Source: Anadara kagoshimensis
Lineage: Eukaryota; Mollusca; Bivalvia; Arcoida; Arcidae
Reading direction: 5' to 3'
Assembly (NCBI GenBank): GCA_021292105.1
Contig: CM037875.1
Span: 1,516,956-1,580,955, forward strand
DNA length: 64,000 nucleotides
Notes under the pieces: model-generated
The model's input: the letters and a program-made list of their open reading frames with translations, nothing else
Told to the model about the DNA's origin: nothing
Database searches by the model: none
Made by a program: the position numbers and the translations under genes
Part shown: piece after piece, positions 10,345 to 21,725 of the stretch
Numbering within the stretch: position 1 is the first letter of the stretch
How the letters are laid out: every line of letters begins with the position of its first letter

Positions 10345-11501
10345 TTCCCTTGCCAAAGGTCACTATTATGTCCAGGCACTTCCCTTGCCAAAGGTCACTA
10401 TTATGTCCAGGCACTTTCCTTGCCAAAGGTCGCTATTATGTCCAGGCACTTTCCTTGCCAAAGGTCGCTATTATGTCCAGGCAATTCCCTTGCCAAAGGT
10501 CACTATTATGTCCAGGCACTTTCCTTGCCAAAGGTCGCTATTATGTCCAGGCAATTCCCTTGCCAAAGGTCACTATTATGTCCAGGCACTTTCCTTGCCA
10601 AAGGTCACTATTATGTCCAGGCACTTTCCTTGCCAAAGGTCACTATTATGTCCAGGCACTTTCCTTGCCAAAGGTCACTATTATGTCCAGGCAATTCCCT
10701 TGCCAAAGGTTGCTATTATGTCCAGGCAATTCCCTTGCCAAAGGTCGCTATTATGTCCAGGCACTTCCCTTGCCAAAGGTTCCTATTATTTCCAGGCAAT
10801 TCCCTTGCCAAAGGTCGCTATTATGTCCAGGCAATTCCCTTGCCAAAGGTCACTATTATGTCCAGGCAATTCCCTTGCCAAAGGTCGCTATTATGTCCAG
10901 GCAATTCCCTTGCCAAAGGTCACTATTATTTCCAGGCAATTCCCTTGCCAAAGGTTGCTATTATGTCCAGGCAATTCCCTTGCCAAAGGTCGCTATTATG
11001 TCCAGGCAATTCCCTTGCCAAAGGTCGCTATTATGTCCAGGCACTTCCCTTGCCAAAGGTTCCATATATTTCCAGGCAATTCCCTTGCCAAAGGTTGCTA
11101 TTATGTCCAGGCAATTCCCTTGCCAAAGGTCACTATTATGTCCAGGCAATTCCCTTGCCAAAGGTCGCTATTATGTCCAGGCAATTCCTTTGCCAAAGGT
11201 CACTATTATGTCCAGGCAATTCCCTTGCCAAAGGTCGCTATTATGTCTAGGCAATTCCCTTGCCAAAGGTCGCTATTATGTTCAGGCAATTTCCTTGCCA
11301 AAGGTCACTATTATGTCCAGGCACTTCCCTTGCCAAAGGTTGCTATTATGTCCAGGCAATTCCCTTGCCAAAGGTCGCTATTATGTCCAGGCACTTCCCT
11401 TGCCAAAGGTCACTATTATGTCCAGGCACTTCCCTTGCCAAAGATCACTATTATGTCCAGGCACTTCCCTTGCCAAAGGTCGCTATTATGTCCAGGCACT
11501 T
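10345..11501 (+). repeat. Minisatellite, 35-bp unit, about 33 copies
   Basis: Very regular array. Each unit contains ttcccttgccaaaggtc, then cRctattatgtccaggca. Variation is concentrated at three sites: aaggtCACT/CGCT/TGCT, and gcaCttc versus gcaAttc. No unit contains a stop in any forward frame and 35 is not a multiple of 3, so all three forward frames stay open over more than 270 codons. These frames are artefacts of the repeat. Confidence 0.97.
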
Positions 11502-12480
11502 CAGTTTTTTTGCACCATGCATAAACTTGATGTAAATAAAAGGTTCTTGATTGGGGTGTAAAACAACCTTTACTCTGCTGCATTCAACACTATTTTAAGA
11601 CTTCAAACTTTAACTGCAGAGTTATGTCCCTTTGAAAACTGGATTTTTATGTTAGAATTCTAATTTCAATCATGATTTATTTTGTAATTTCAATCCGTTC
11701 ATTAATTTAATGAATGATGAGTAATGACTGTCCTTTAACGCTATGGAGTAATTTGAGGATATGGGACAATCTAAACTTTTACTACAGAGTTATGTCCCTT
11801 TGTAAATGGGAACAGTAGTTAAAATTTTTTACTTAAGTTTTTATTACTATTTTTACTATTCCAATTTCACCTTTTAATATATGTCACATTGCAGTAAATA
11901 ATTTTATGACAACCTGTTAATGCCTGGCACAGTAATCCCCTCGATACTTACAATACATACGATACTTACGCTCCCTGTTTAATATCTCTGATTTATACAG
12001 ACATATTCTTAATATCTGTGTATTGCTTATTTATCCACGTAAAATAATAAGTCTCAAACTACTGGAAACAAATCATCTCCTCGTAATATTGAGTCTGTAA
12101 TGAATCAGTTTTATGTTGTGGAAGATATCGTTTGCATATAAATTGATCTATTAACCACCACCCCCCAAAAAAAATTGCAGTAAAAAGTATTATAGAAGGA
12201 ACACTAGATGTCTTTTACATATCACAATGTTTTACATGATCCAGGTTGGGGTGGGTGGGGAGGGGGTGGGTAGTGCAGGTTTTATAAGATCGTGAGATAT
12301 CTTTTATAATAGGACCAGAGTTGTTTCTCTATATCTACTATATATATTGAATGTTTTACATGATTCAGGGAGTAGGGTCTATAAGCTATTTTTTATATGA
12401 TTCGGGGATGGGGGATGGGATATATTAGATGTTTTTAAGATCATAGGTAATTTGCAATGACAGAAATCTTAGTTTTTGTT
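11502..12480. other. Non-coding; molluscan motif pair and a G-rich tract
   Basis: Two copies of cagagttatgtccctttg (about 11617 and 11784) belong to a repeat I associate with bivalves. A G-rich tract lies at 12248-12270. No exon is seen. Confidence 0.45.
12248..12270 (+). other. Potential G-quadruplex motif
   Basis: Five G-runs of three to five bases separated by single T or A bases within 23 bases, which fits the G3+N1-7 rule with very short loops. Confidence 0.6.
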
Positions 12481-12725
12481 ATCCACTTCCTTTCAGACAA
12501 AGAGGGATATTAAATTTCAGTTTCCATCTTTCCTTCCATCCTTCTGTCCTTTCTTCTGTCTGTTCATCCGTCCATCCAAAATTCTTGTCTGTGCGCTAAT
12601 TCTCTAAAACTATGAAGCACTATTTCATAAAACTTGGTGCAAAGTATCAACATAGATAGAAGATGTGCATATCGTTAACCAGAGTTGGTTTGCTCATTTT
12701 CCTATAAGTTATGGCCCTTTGAACA
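12480..12725. repeat. Dispersed molluscan repeat (ccatccttccgtc type)
   Basis: gacaaagagggat, a run of tccNtccNtcc-like blocks, then attctctaaaactatgaagc and cataaaacttggtgcaaa. This block order is familiar from non-coding bivalve DNA. No coding potential. Confidence 0.5.
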
Positions 12726-13529
12726 TAAGTGCAATTCACACACACAAAAAACCTGTTGGCGGGGGATCCTAATTCACTGAATTTGTTGTTTCCCTTGCAT
12801 ATGATACTACTTAAATATCCCTTTGTATTATTGTACTTTTCCATAATTGCAATGTTTACCAAGAGTTACAATAATTGGCAGAAATGTAAAGTGGTGTATC
12901 TTTATCTGCCTAGCTAGTGGCCCTGTTGTTGGTGTCTTGTTATCATATAAAAGTTGTTTATGAATTTTAAAACTAATAAACTTGTTTGAACATTTAAAAT
13001 TTATTTATGGTAAACAGTGCACAGTTGTTTAGCTTCTTTAGACAACTACAGTATTGGTAGAAATATTTATTGATGTATCAACTTTCCAAAATTTTATTTT
13101 TATTACTCACTGTTACCGGTAGTAATATGAAATTTGATTGGTTGGTGGATTAATTTCTGCATTTGCTATTTTGGTCTTGCTGATCTAACAACTTAAGAGA
13201 AATTTATACCGTTATTTTGACGGTGGTCGGAAGTTACTTTGACGGTGGTCGGAATATATTGTAATCATAATACATAATATAATCAGCATGGTTTCTTAAC
13301 TGATGTCAGCCTGTGATTGGCTACTGAGGCTAATATGTAAATGATCTGATCAGATAGGAAATACATGGAGTTATGTCAAAAATGTGAAATAAGCTGCATT
13401 TTTATCAAATTTTATGAATTTGTTTTTTTTATCGAAGATAATCATTGAATGTATTAAAGTATAAAATTTATGGAAAGAAAAAAATCCAATTGGTTCTTTA
13501 AGTAAAATGAAAAAATGAAACACAAGAAA

Positions 13530-13530
<1 letters not shown>
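12726..13530. other. Non-coding, nothing assigned
   Basis: AT-rich. A 15-base direct repeat tgacggtggtcggaa at about 13217 and 13239 is the only structure noted. Confidence 0.4.
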
Positions 13531-13571
<41 letters not shown>

Positions 13572-13572
13572 C
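13531..13572. repeat. Microsatellite (TAA/AAT)n
   Basis: About ten ATA/AAT units followed by two GATAAT variants. Confidence 0.9.
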
Positions 13573-13757
13573 CTTTTTGTTGAAGATATTATTTAAATAT
13601 ATATATCGATACAAAAGTTATTGGGAGAAAAAAGAAATCGTCCTTTCAGTAAAATAAAGAATGGAGGACTAGAAATATTTGAACTGTGAAATAAGATTTT
13701 TGTTAATGTATCTTATGCAAGAATTATTATTGACACAATATTTTTTGTCAATACACC

Positions 13758-14065
13758 TGTGTTTATGGTAGCTCAGTTGATAGAGTTTACTTCTTATGTG
13801 AGAGGTTGTGGGTATGAACCCTGGTTTGGATCAGACCAAGACTTGAAAATATATAGTGACTCTTCTTTCCCTAAGCACTCTGCATTTAGAAATTAATACC
13901 AAGAAGTCCTTAAGAAGTGACCTAAAAACTGATGCCCTGTGGAATGGCAGGGATGACACCCTCCCTGCACATTGCCCTGAACACACAGCAAAGGCAAAAA
14001 ATTTTGCTGCTTCACCTTTAGCTGGTGAAATCTCAATATAAGTGAAATTTTTGTCCAGGATTTTG
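13758..14065 (+). mobile_element. SINE-2 copy (tRNA-derived), nearly full length
   Basis: The head has ggtagctcagttgatagag (box A) and ggttgtgggtatgaaccc (box B). The body has gaccaagacttgaaaatata, gcactctgcatttagaaat and gacctaaaaactgatgccct. The tail has cacctttagctggtgaaat then ctcaatataagtgaaa. The 61- and 83-codon open frames here are incidental. Confidence 0.8.
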
Positions 14066-14395
14066 TTATAGCAAACTGACAAACTTTCTTATACCGGTAT
14101 CTGTTCTAGGTGGGATTGGAACCTAAGGCAGTTAGGAGAACTGATGTATTGCCAACCACACCTTTAATGTTCTGACACTGGCCCCCATCAGGGTACCAAA
14201 GCAGCATCACGGCAACTAATGACGTACTAGTGTCAGTGACATCATTAAATGTCACTATTCAAGCAGAGTTTTCATTCTTTTTTGCGTGTAAATCAAGCAA
14301 CCGGTCATTTGACGGAACATTGTGGGTGCGGCTGACCATACGTCAACTATGATGCTTTAATATGTGCTTTAGACCACCCAGCCACCCATGTAAAA
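14066..14395 (-). mobile_element. SINE-1 copy, interrupted
   Basis: The body (aactgacaaactttctta, gtgggattggaaccta) lies at 14075-14150 and the tRNA 5' end (gctttagaccacccagccac) at 14368-14390. Roughly 190 bases of unrelated sequence lie between them, so something was inserted into this copy. Confidence 0.55.
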
Positions 14396-14410
14396 ATAGA
14401 TTATGTTTAA

Positions 14411-14750
14411 AAGGATTTGAGTAAAAGTTGAAATTTCCATCATACAGGTGAAATGATTTTTTAAAATAAACTTATCAATAGTTTAAATAGAGGAAACTGA
14501 ATTATTTAGAAATATCAAATAACACTTGATGTAAATTTCCCTACAGAGATTCAGATGTGGCATTGAAAATTAAATCGGCAGAATTATCACTTTGTTTATT
14601 AAAAAATTAATCTTGTTGAAATTAGTGATATGAAGTTGATAAAACTCGAATTAAATGCATGAAAAAGTGCACTCAGTAAATCGCTGTAAGAGTTGGTCTG
14701 GTGGGGATTTTAATGTTTGGTGTAATTTTTAGCCGAGATGTATTAATCTA
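14411..14750 (+). repeat. Direct duplication, copy A (~340 bp)
   Basis: Nearly identical to 15542-15925, offset 1,180 bases over the best part (14490-14745). All frames carry stops, so it is not a coding exon despite an acceptor-like ttccctacag. Confidence 0.85.
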
Positions 14751-15124
14751 TAAAGTGACCTAAAAACTGATGCCTTGTGTAATGGCAGGCATGACAACCT
14801 GTTGTCAAACTGTTGTCAGGCTGTATAATTTGTCTATGAATGAAAATTCAATTAAAATAATGTCAATGAAAACTGAAATATTTTGGTCCTTTGAATTTGA
14901 TACTGGTAAAATTAAATAAAAAGTTTTTAAAAAATTATTATAAACTACTGTCAACAAATCAATGATTTAACAAATATTTAGTGACAATTTTTCAAGTAAT
15001 CACCAATAGTCCTGTCATCACAAGCAGTGCTCTTACTAGCATCTATAGGGTACTCCTAAACAGGACGGATTTAAAGTCAATCACCGATACTGTGTACTAG
15101 TGAAATAGAGAAGTGGTGTAAGGA

Positions 15125-15345
15125 AGTTGTATGCCTTACATGGAGGTGGTTAGTTCAGGGATGGTGGATGAAACCTGAGTGCCCAGAGAAAGCCTCTGAC
15201 CTTCAGCAAGTGACTCAGCAAACTTTTTCACACTTGGATCTGTTCTGAGTGGGATTGGAACCACTCTGCCGCTGAGGACCTGTATCCAATGAGAGGTACT
15301 GTAATCTGTAAACACATGATTTAGACCACTCTGCCCCAAAGTAAA
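15125..15345 (-). mobile_element. SINE-1 copy
   Basis: Blocks in order on the + strand: gaggtggttagttcaggga, ggtggatgaaacctgagtgc, cttcagcaagtgactcagc, gagtgggattggaacc, then gatttagaccactctgcccc, which is the complement of a Leu/Ser-type tRNA 5' end. Confidence 0.75.
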
Positions 15346-15364
15346 AGAAGATTAGTCGACGAGT

Positions 15365-15530
15365 TCAGTCTAAGAGTCCAGTCCATGAGTCCAGTCCATG
15401 AGTCCAATCCAATCAATGAGTCCAGTCCAATCCAAGAGTTCATGATCAATCCAATCCACATTTTACACCAAAGTCCAATCCAGTCCAAGAGTCCAATCCA
15501 ATCCAAGGGTCCAATCCAGTCCACATTTTA
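15365..15530. repeat. Short tandem array of gagtccaRtcc units
   Basis: Irregular repeats of 10-18 bases built from gagtccagtcc and caatccaatcca. They separate a SINE-1 copy from duplication copy B and are absent from copy A. Confidence 0.75.
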
Positions 15531-15541
15531 CACTTTGCCAG

Positions 15542-15925
15542 CAGGATTTTAGTAAAAGTTTTAAAAAAAATTTTGTGATTTTGTTATTTGCCTGACAAAA
15601 ATTATTTAATTATTATCATACCTGAAATATTTTTTAAAATAAACATATCAATTATTTAAGTAGATGAGTTAAGTAACTGAATTATTTAGAAATATCAAAT
15701 AACACTTGATGTAAATTTCCCTACAGAGATTCAGATGTGGCATTGAAAATTAAATCAGCAGAAATATCACTTTGTTTATTAAAAAATTAATCTTGTTGAA
15801 ATTAGTGATATGAAGTTGATAAAAGTCGAATTAAATGCATGAAAAAGTGCACTCAATAAATCGCTGTAAGAGTTGGTCTGGTGGGGATTTCAGTGTTTGG
15901 TGTAATCTTCAGCCGAGATGTATAA
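15542..15925 (+). repeat. Direct duplication, copy B (~340-380 bp)
   Basis: Matches 14411-14750, with only a handful of substitutions over the best ~250 bases and a few small indels. Both copies follow a SINE-1, which suggests duplication of a SINE-plus-flank unit about 1.18 kb long. Confidence 0.85.
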
Positions 15926-16374
15926 CCACGGGGATTAAGTTAATAATGGTCGTATTTGTAAATGACAAGTGTGGGTGAAGTTAGACAATTTTCTGGGCTA
16001 TTTTATGTATTTATAAGAGATAAACTTGATGACACGGGATGTGAAGTGCTTATCGGTTAGTTTATGGCGGAAAAAAATGATTGGTGTCATATTTTTTTCA
16101 TTAATGTAAGACACTAATTTAATTAATTTTATGAATTACAGCATTCGATCCTAATACTGATACTTCATTTGATGTATTCGGAGTGGATTTTATCAATAAC
16201 ATTTGAAACTCAAAAACAGGGATTGTTTTTTAATATGATATGAAATGGAAGCTAACATCTAGATCAGTAACATTGTTATTGATATTATTGAGTAAGAGGA
16301 AGACTAGTCTATTGATAGTTCAGTTTCTTTTTAATAAAACTGCAGTTAGTTATTGGTTTGATGGAGGTCATTTA
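15926..16374. other. Non-coding, nothing assigned
   Basis: A short open stretch after an acceptor-like ttatgaattacag (about 16129-16141) runs 20 codons to a stop. It resembles nothing I know and is not called as an exon. Confidence 0.35.
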
Positions 16375-16445
16375 TATGGTAGCTCAGTGTTAGAGTGATT
16401 ACCTCATATGTGGGAGGTCCTGAGTTTGAGCCATAGCTTGGTCTG
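16375..16445 (+). mobile_element. SINE-2 head fragment
   Basis: atggtagctcagtgttagag (box A) and gtcctgagtttgagcc (box B-like). The copy ends where the next full SINE-2 begins. Confidence 0.6.
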
Positions 16446-16454
16446 TCAACACAC

Positions 16455-16805
16455 CACTACCATAGCTCAGTTGTTAGAGTGCTAACTTCATATTATGGAG
16501 GCAGTGGGTTCTATGGAACCTGAGTGAGGACTTGAAAATAGGTAGTGACAATTATTTCACCTAGGACTCAGCATTTAGAAATGACTGTCACAAGGTACTT
16601 CGGAAGAGAAATGACTGTCACAAGGTACCTTAAAGAGACCTTAAAAATCAATGCCCTGTGTTATGACAGATATGGCACATAAAAGAATCTTCCCTTCACA
16701 TTGCCATGAGCACATAACAAAGGTGAAAATTTCTGCAACTTCACCTATAGCTGGTGACATCTCAGTATAACTAAAATATCCATTACTGGGATGTGAAACC
16801 CCAAT
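16455..16805 (+). mobile_element. SINE-2 copy
   Basis: catagctcagttgttagagt head, gaggacttgaaaataggtag, a 37-39 base internal duplication (gaaatgactgtcacaaggta twice) and the tail gctggtgacatctcagtata, with the shared end ttactgggatgtgaaacccc. Confidence 0.75.
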
Positions 16806-16909
16806 CAGCCTACTAATTGCTTTGAGCCCAAATTGCATAAGCATTTTTTGAGATTTATTTTAATTATTTACTTATTTTGCTCAGTCTGTTTCAATCATTT
16901 TTTAGTTGT

Positions 16910-17165
16910 AAGCGTCCTCTGTAGGGACAACAGGTGGCCTACCCTTTCTAACTCTACAGAGGTGTCTTTAGCGTGCACTGAGACACGGGATCCCGGTTTT
17001 GAGTCTCATTCGAAAGACTATATTAGTATTTTAGGTTTTTACAGCTCTATTATGGGCAGGAGATGAAAATAATCTCAGAAAATTTTAAGTCCCGAGTGAG
17101 GTTTGAATCCACAACCCTTGACTTCGAAAGCCAGTGACAGTACCACTCGGCCATGTCTGCCCATC
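16910..17165 (-). mobile_element. tRNA-like SINE heads
   Basis: On the minus strand cagacatggccgagtggtac (box A type) and gttgtggattcaaacc (box B) lie within 17075-17163. A second, weaker tRNA-like stretch lies at 16925-17020. Neither shows a complete cloverleaf with CCA-ready ends. Confidence 0.45.
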
Positions 17166-17169
17166 AGTG

Positions 17170-17815
17170 TATTTAAACATGTGATGTGTGAGTATTATAG
17201 AAGTGGTTTTGATCTGCTTTGTACCAATGTGTACTTATGGCAGTCTTTAGGGTTCTAGTACACTCTTCTGCTTATATTCCAAGTCAGTACTATTGCTGTT
17301 TGGCAATCCACTATCACCAGTGTGAAAATATTATCCATTTTTAAAATAGTGATTATTTTCCACAGCAAAAATAACACCATCAAAAGTATTCCAATTTGTT
17401 TTTTGTTCAGCATTTGTTGAAAGTGATCTTGTTAAATCAAAACAAACCCGACAGTCATACAGATAAGCAGACATTTTTACTCTTACAAAAAACTTGTATT
17501 ATCAGTGACTTTTACACAACAAAAGCATCTTAGCTCACTTTACTTTGACATTGTGTGCATTTTTCTGACTGTGTTAATATTGTTTTTTCTAGAGTTATTT
17601 TGATGAATCTGAGTGTAATTATTTTAGATGATAAGATGATAAGACTCGAGGTTTTCTTTACTTTGGCTATGTACAAATTTTGAACTAGGGTCTTGTAATT
17701 GGTTCGTAATTTGGAATGGTCTCTTGTAGAACAGTTGTTCTATTTTTTCTCTATAAAATATATTCCTCAATATTTTTGTCACTTTGTTTACTCAGTTTTT
17801 AGGTTCAACTGTAGT
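17170..17815. other. Non-coding, nothing assigned
   Basis: AT-rich sequence leading into the next minisatellite. No exons seen. Confidence 0.4.
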
Positions 17816-19545
17816 TCAATTTAGACAGGTTTTTTCAGGAAATAGTGTTCACATGTTGCACAGTAGATCAGTTTATAAAGGTTTTAGGTTTTCACAGATT
17901 CCACTATAGATCAGTTTAGACAGTTTTGGGTTATCACATGTTACACTGTAGATCAGTTTAGACAGTTTTGGGTTATCACATGTTACACTGTAGATCAGTT
18001 TAGACAGTTTTGGGGTTTTCACAGATTCCACTATAGATCAGTTTAGACAGGTCTTGGGTTATCACATGTTGCATTGTAGATCAGTTTAGACAATGTAGGT
18101 TTTCACCTGTTGCACTGTAGATCAGTTTAGACACACTTAAGGTTTTCACATGTTGCACTGTTGATCAGTTTAGTCAGGTCTTGGGTTTGCACAAGTTGTG
18201 CTGTAGATCAGTTAAGACAAGTTTTGAGATTTCACATGTTGCACTGTAGACCAGTTTAATCAAGTCTTGGGTTTTCATATGTTCCACTGTAGATCAATAT
18301 AGGTAGGCAAGTTTTGAGATTCACATGTTGCACTGTAGGTCAGTTTAGACAGGTCTTGGGTTTTCACATGTTGCACTGTAGATCAGTTTAGACAGGTCTT
18401 GGGTTTTCACATGTTGCACTGTAGGTCAGTTTAGACAGACTAAAGGTTTTCACATGTTGCACTGTAGATCAGTTTAGACATGCATTGGGTGTTGCACTGT
18501 AGATCAGTTTAGACAGGTCTTGGGTTTTCACATGTTGCACTGTAGATCAGTTTAGACAGGTCTTGGGTTTTCACATGTTGCACTGTAGATCATTTTAGAC
18601 AGGTCTTGGGTTTTTACATGTTGCACTGTAGGTCAGTTTAGACAGACTAAAGGTTTTCACATGTTGCACTGTATATCAGTTTAGACATGCATTAGGTGTT
18701 GCACTGTAGATCAATTTAGACAGGTCTTGGTGTTTACACGTGTTGCACTGTAGATCAGTTTAGACATGCATTGGGTGTTGCACTGTAGATCAGTTTAGAC
18801 AGGTCTTGGGTTTTCACATGTTGCACTGTAGGTCAGTTTAGACAGGTCTTGGGTTTTCACATGTTGCACTGTAGATCAGTTTAGACAGGTCTTGGGTTTT
18901 CACATGTTGCACTGTAGGTCAGTTTAGACAGACTAAAGGTTTTCACATGTTGCACTGTAGATCAGTTTAGACATGCATTGGGTGTTGCACTGTAGATCAG
19001 TTTAGACAGGTCTTGGGGTTTTCACATGTTACACTGTAGATCAGTTTAGACAGGTCTTGGGTTTTTACATGTTGCACTGTAGGTCAGTTTAGACAGACTA
19101 AAGGTTTTTTACATGTTGCACTGTATATCAGTTTAGACATGCATTAGGTGTTGCACTGTAGATCAATTTAGACAGGTCTTGGTGTTTACTCGTGTTGCAC
19201 TGTAGATCAGTTTAGAGAGGTCTTGGGTTTTCACATGTTGCACTGTAGATCAGTTTGGACAAGTCTTGGTTTTTTACATGTTGCACTGTAGATCAATTTA
19301 GACAAGCCTTGAGTTTTCACATGTTGCCCTGTAGATCAGTTTAGACAAGCCTTTGGTTTCACATGTTGCCCTGTAGATCAGTTTAGACAGGTTTTAAGTT
19401 TTCACATGTTGCCCTGTAGATCAGTTTAGACAGGTTTTGGGTTTTCACATGTTGCACTGTAGATCAATTTAGACAGGTTTTGGGTTTTCACATGTTGCAC
19501 TGTAGATCAGTTTAGACAAGTTTTGGATTTTCACATGTTGCAGGT
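17816..19545 (+). repeat. Minisatellite, ~43-bp unit with higher-order variants
   Basis: Each unit contains cacatgttgcactgtagatc followed by agtttagacaggtcttgggt. Shortened units (acatgcattgggtgttgcac) and gactaaagg-variant units recur together, starting at 18421, 18629, 18914 and 19079, so blocks of several units were copied as one. Both edges are more diverged than the middle. Confidence 0.95.
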
Positions 19546-19871
19546 TATGGGTTACCTTAGGGTCCAGTAAAGACAAGTTTTGGGCATATTTAGGTTACAA
19601 TATTGGCATGATTTGGGTGTATTCAGTGTTCGTTTTTCACAGGTTCGGCTGTATTTTGAAAAGTGTGCATTATTATACTACACATCTATAAGATAACATG
19701 GCAATCATTCAAGATATAATATTTTTGTAAATTCTCAATGTTGCATGTTTGATCAACTTGATAAGTTTATGTTTACCCGGCACCTTCCCATGTCTAAAAT
19801 TCCTAACATATCTTAATGAATTTGATTTGTAATTTAAATACAGTAAAGTGTTGCTATTACACATACATAGT

Positions 19872-20112
19872 TCTAGGCCCGGGTTTCACAATCATTCCCT
19901 AACTTAAATTTAGCAAATTTTGGCAAGCCTTTTTGAAACTAGGCATAAATGTTTTTGTCAAAACTTAGTGTAGACGTCATAAGCTTGGTATAATCTTTAA
20001 CATGACACCTGAATTTTCCAAATATTTGAACATTTAACAAAATTATGAAAATTTAAATTTGCTAAATTTAAGTTAAGAAAAATCTTAGTTAAGTAATGAT
20101 TGGGATCTGGTT
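19872..20112. mobile_element. MITE-3 copy (palindromic)
   Basis: Left end gggtttcacaatcattccct and right end (reverse complement) ccagatcccaatcattactt form diverged inverted repeats, both followed inward by aacttaaatttagcaaattt. About 240 bp, with no coding sequence. Confidence 0.6.
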
Positions 20113-21074
20113 TTTGTCCCAATGCTTAAAGACATTGAAGTCGGAAAAAAGGGTGGAGAGGTGACAGAAATTCATATTGCTTACCCTTCCAGAGCATAGG
20201 GTCTCACTTTCCTGGTGGAAGTTCATGTGTCTAACCTGACTTGTCATTTACAAAGTTTTTACTTTGCTTCTGGATCGTGATTCAGACATGGATTAGTATA
20301 TTTGTTTTTGATTAATTTCCTAATTTGGAAAGAATTTTGCAATTTTGCTGGTGTTCCATTGATGTCATCAAGTCTTGCTAGTCTTGTTACATTACATGCT
20401 TTAAGTGAAAGGAAACAAAAAGCTGTAATGCCTGTTCAAAATCCAGATTGGATTCTGTCACTAGCAAATATCTATAAATGGCTATTATAAATTAATTTTT
20501 TATACCAATTTTTTTAAAATTTGTCCATAAGGTACTCTAGGTGGTCACCATAACTGCAAAAAGCAAAAATATTAAATTAATTAATAAAATAATATTAAAA
20601 CAATAAATGAACTTATGCAATACAGGATTCACAGGTGAGCAATAAAGGCCCTATTGCTCCTCTTATTCCTCTTATTCTTCAAAAAAAAATAATTTAAAAA
20701 ATCTGAATATAGACATTTTTTTTATATATTTTCATTTTTTAGTAGGCAATAATCTTATCTTTTTATTCAAGGGTCTGAAGGCCTACAAAGACTTAAATCT
20801 TTCAACATTTTTTTTCTGTCAAAGTCAGGAAATCTATTTCAGCTCAGTTTTCATATTCTGTGAGAAGGACATCCGACTGTGTTCTTATTTAGCATAACTT
20901 TTGAATTTGAAATTCAATAAAACTTTGATTAAAACCTTTAAATTTTGTCATAAAATCTATTGATTGATCAGTTTAAAACAAAAGAGTTGTCATCCAGTCA
21001 CATAAATAATGGATACTATCCCACCATCTGTAGCCGGTAAGTGACAAGAAAATGTGTTAAATAGAAAAAACTTG
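20113..21074. other. Non-coding, one weak ORF
   Basis: A 62-codon open frame at 20302-20490 has an unremarkable composition, no clear splice signals and no recognised motif. I do not call it a gene. Confidence 0.35.
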
Positions 21075-21308
21075 TATGAGGCAAACAACATTGACCTGTC
21101 TGCTTGACCTTTCATCAAGAATATTCATATAAGATGCTCCGATCAGTAAATGGATAGTGTCTGGATTTCGCATTTACTACCAAAGCAATGTTTCCCTTGA
21201 TGTAGACAAAAATCAACAGTATGGTTCCTGTAAATATAAATCTACTCATCCATGATAAATATTTTAATTAAAGGTCAAGTGGACAGGTCAATGTTGTTTG
21301 CCTTTACA
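21075..21308. mobile_element. MITE-1 copy (palindromic, ~234 bp)
   Basis: Both ends, read inward, carry GGCAAACAACATTGACCTG, then TC, a purine or pyrimidine mismatch, and CTTGACCTTT followed by AT-rich sequence. Terminal inverted repeats are about 45-48 bases. Four further copies lie in the window. Confidence 0.8.
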
Positions 21309-21725
21309 ATTGACAGTTAAAGATGATTTAAGGATCGTTATATATCGAAAGATGTTCCATATTTCCTTTTGTTGTGTTATATAAAAATCTAAAATCAATT
21401 CTTCAGCTTGACAGGTTTTACACTAAATACCGTGGTTTTGATTTAAATGTCCGAACAGAATTGTTGTTAATATCTGCAGCAATTTGAAGGCGTGGACAGA
21501 AATGGAGTTTTATGCCTCGGTTGCCCAGTTAATTTTTTTAACTTTTTATCTTATAAAGAGGTAGTTAGCTGGGATTGTCAAGATTATCTCTTACATTGAA
21601 GTTGTCACACACAAACTTGTTCATAGATGAATCCATAGAGATTAATAAAGTAGTTCTGGTCGGGATTAGCTGAAAAATTGCTATGCGAGGTTAAGCAACA
21701 TTCAACCAACTTAAAGGATTGTGAA
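21309..21725. other. Non-coding, nothing assigned
   Basis: No exon or repeat family recognised. Confidence 0.35.

Noticed and set aside
10328..11561. Three overlapping forward ORFs of up to 403 codons
   Set aside because: They arise from a stop-free 35-bp repeat. All forward frames are equally open, and the peptides are mere repeats without a domain.
14490..14710. Possible exon after ttccctacag, duplicated at 15670-15890, with a donor-like gtaagag
   Set aside because: All three forward frames contain stops within the first ~25 codons in both copies.
20302..20490. 62-codon + strand ORF with non-repetitive composition
   Set aside because: No recognised motif, no splice signals at sensible places and no supporting context. 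Kept only as a note.
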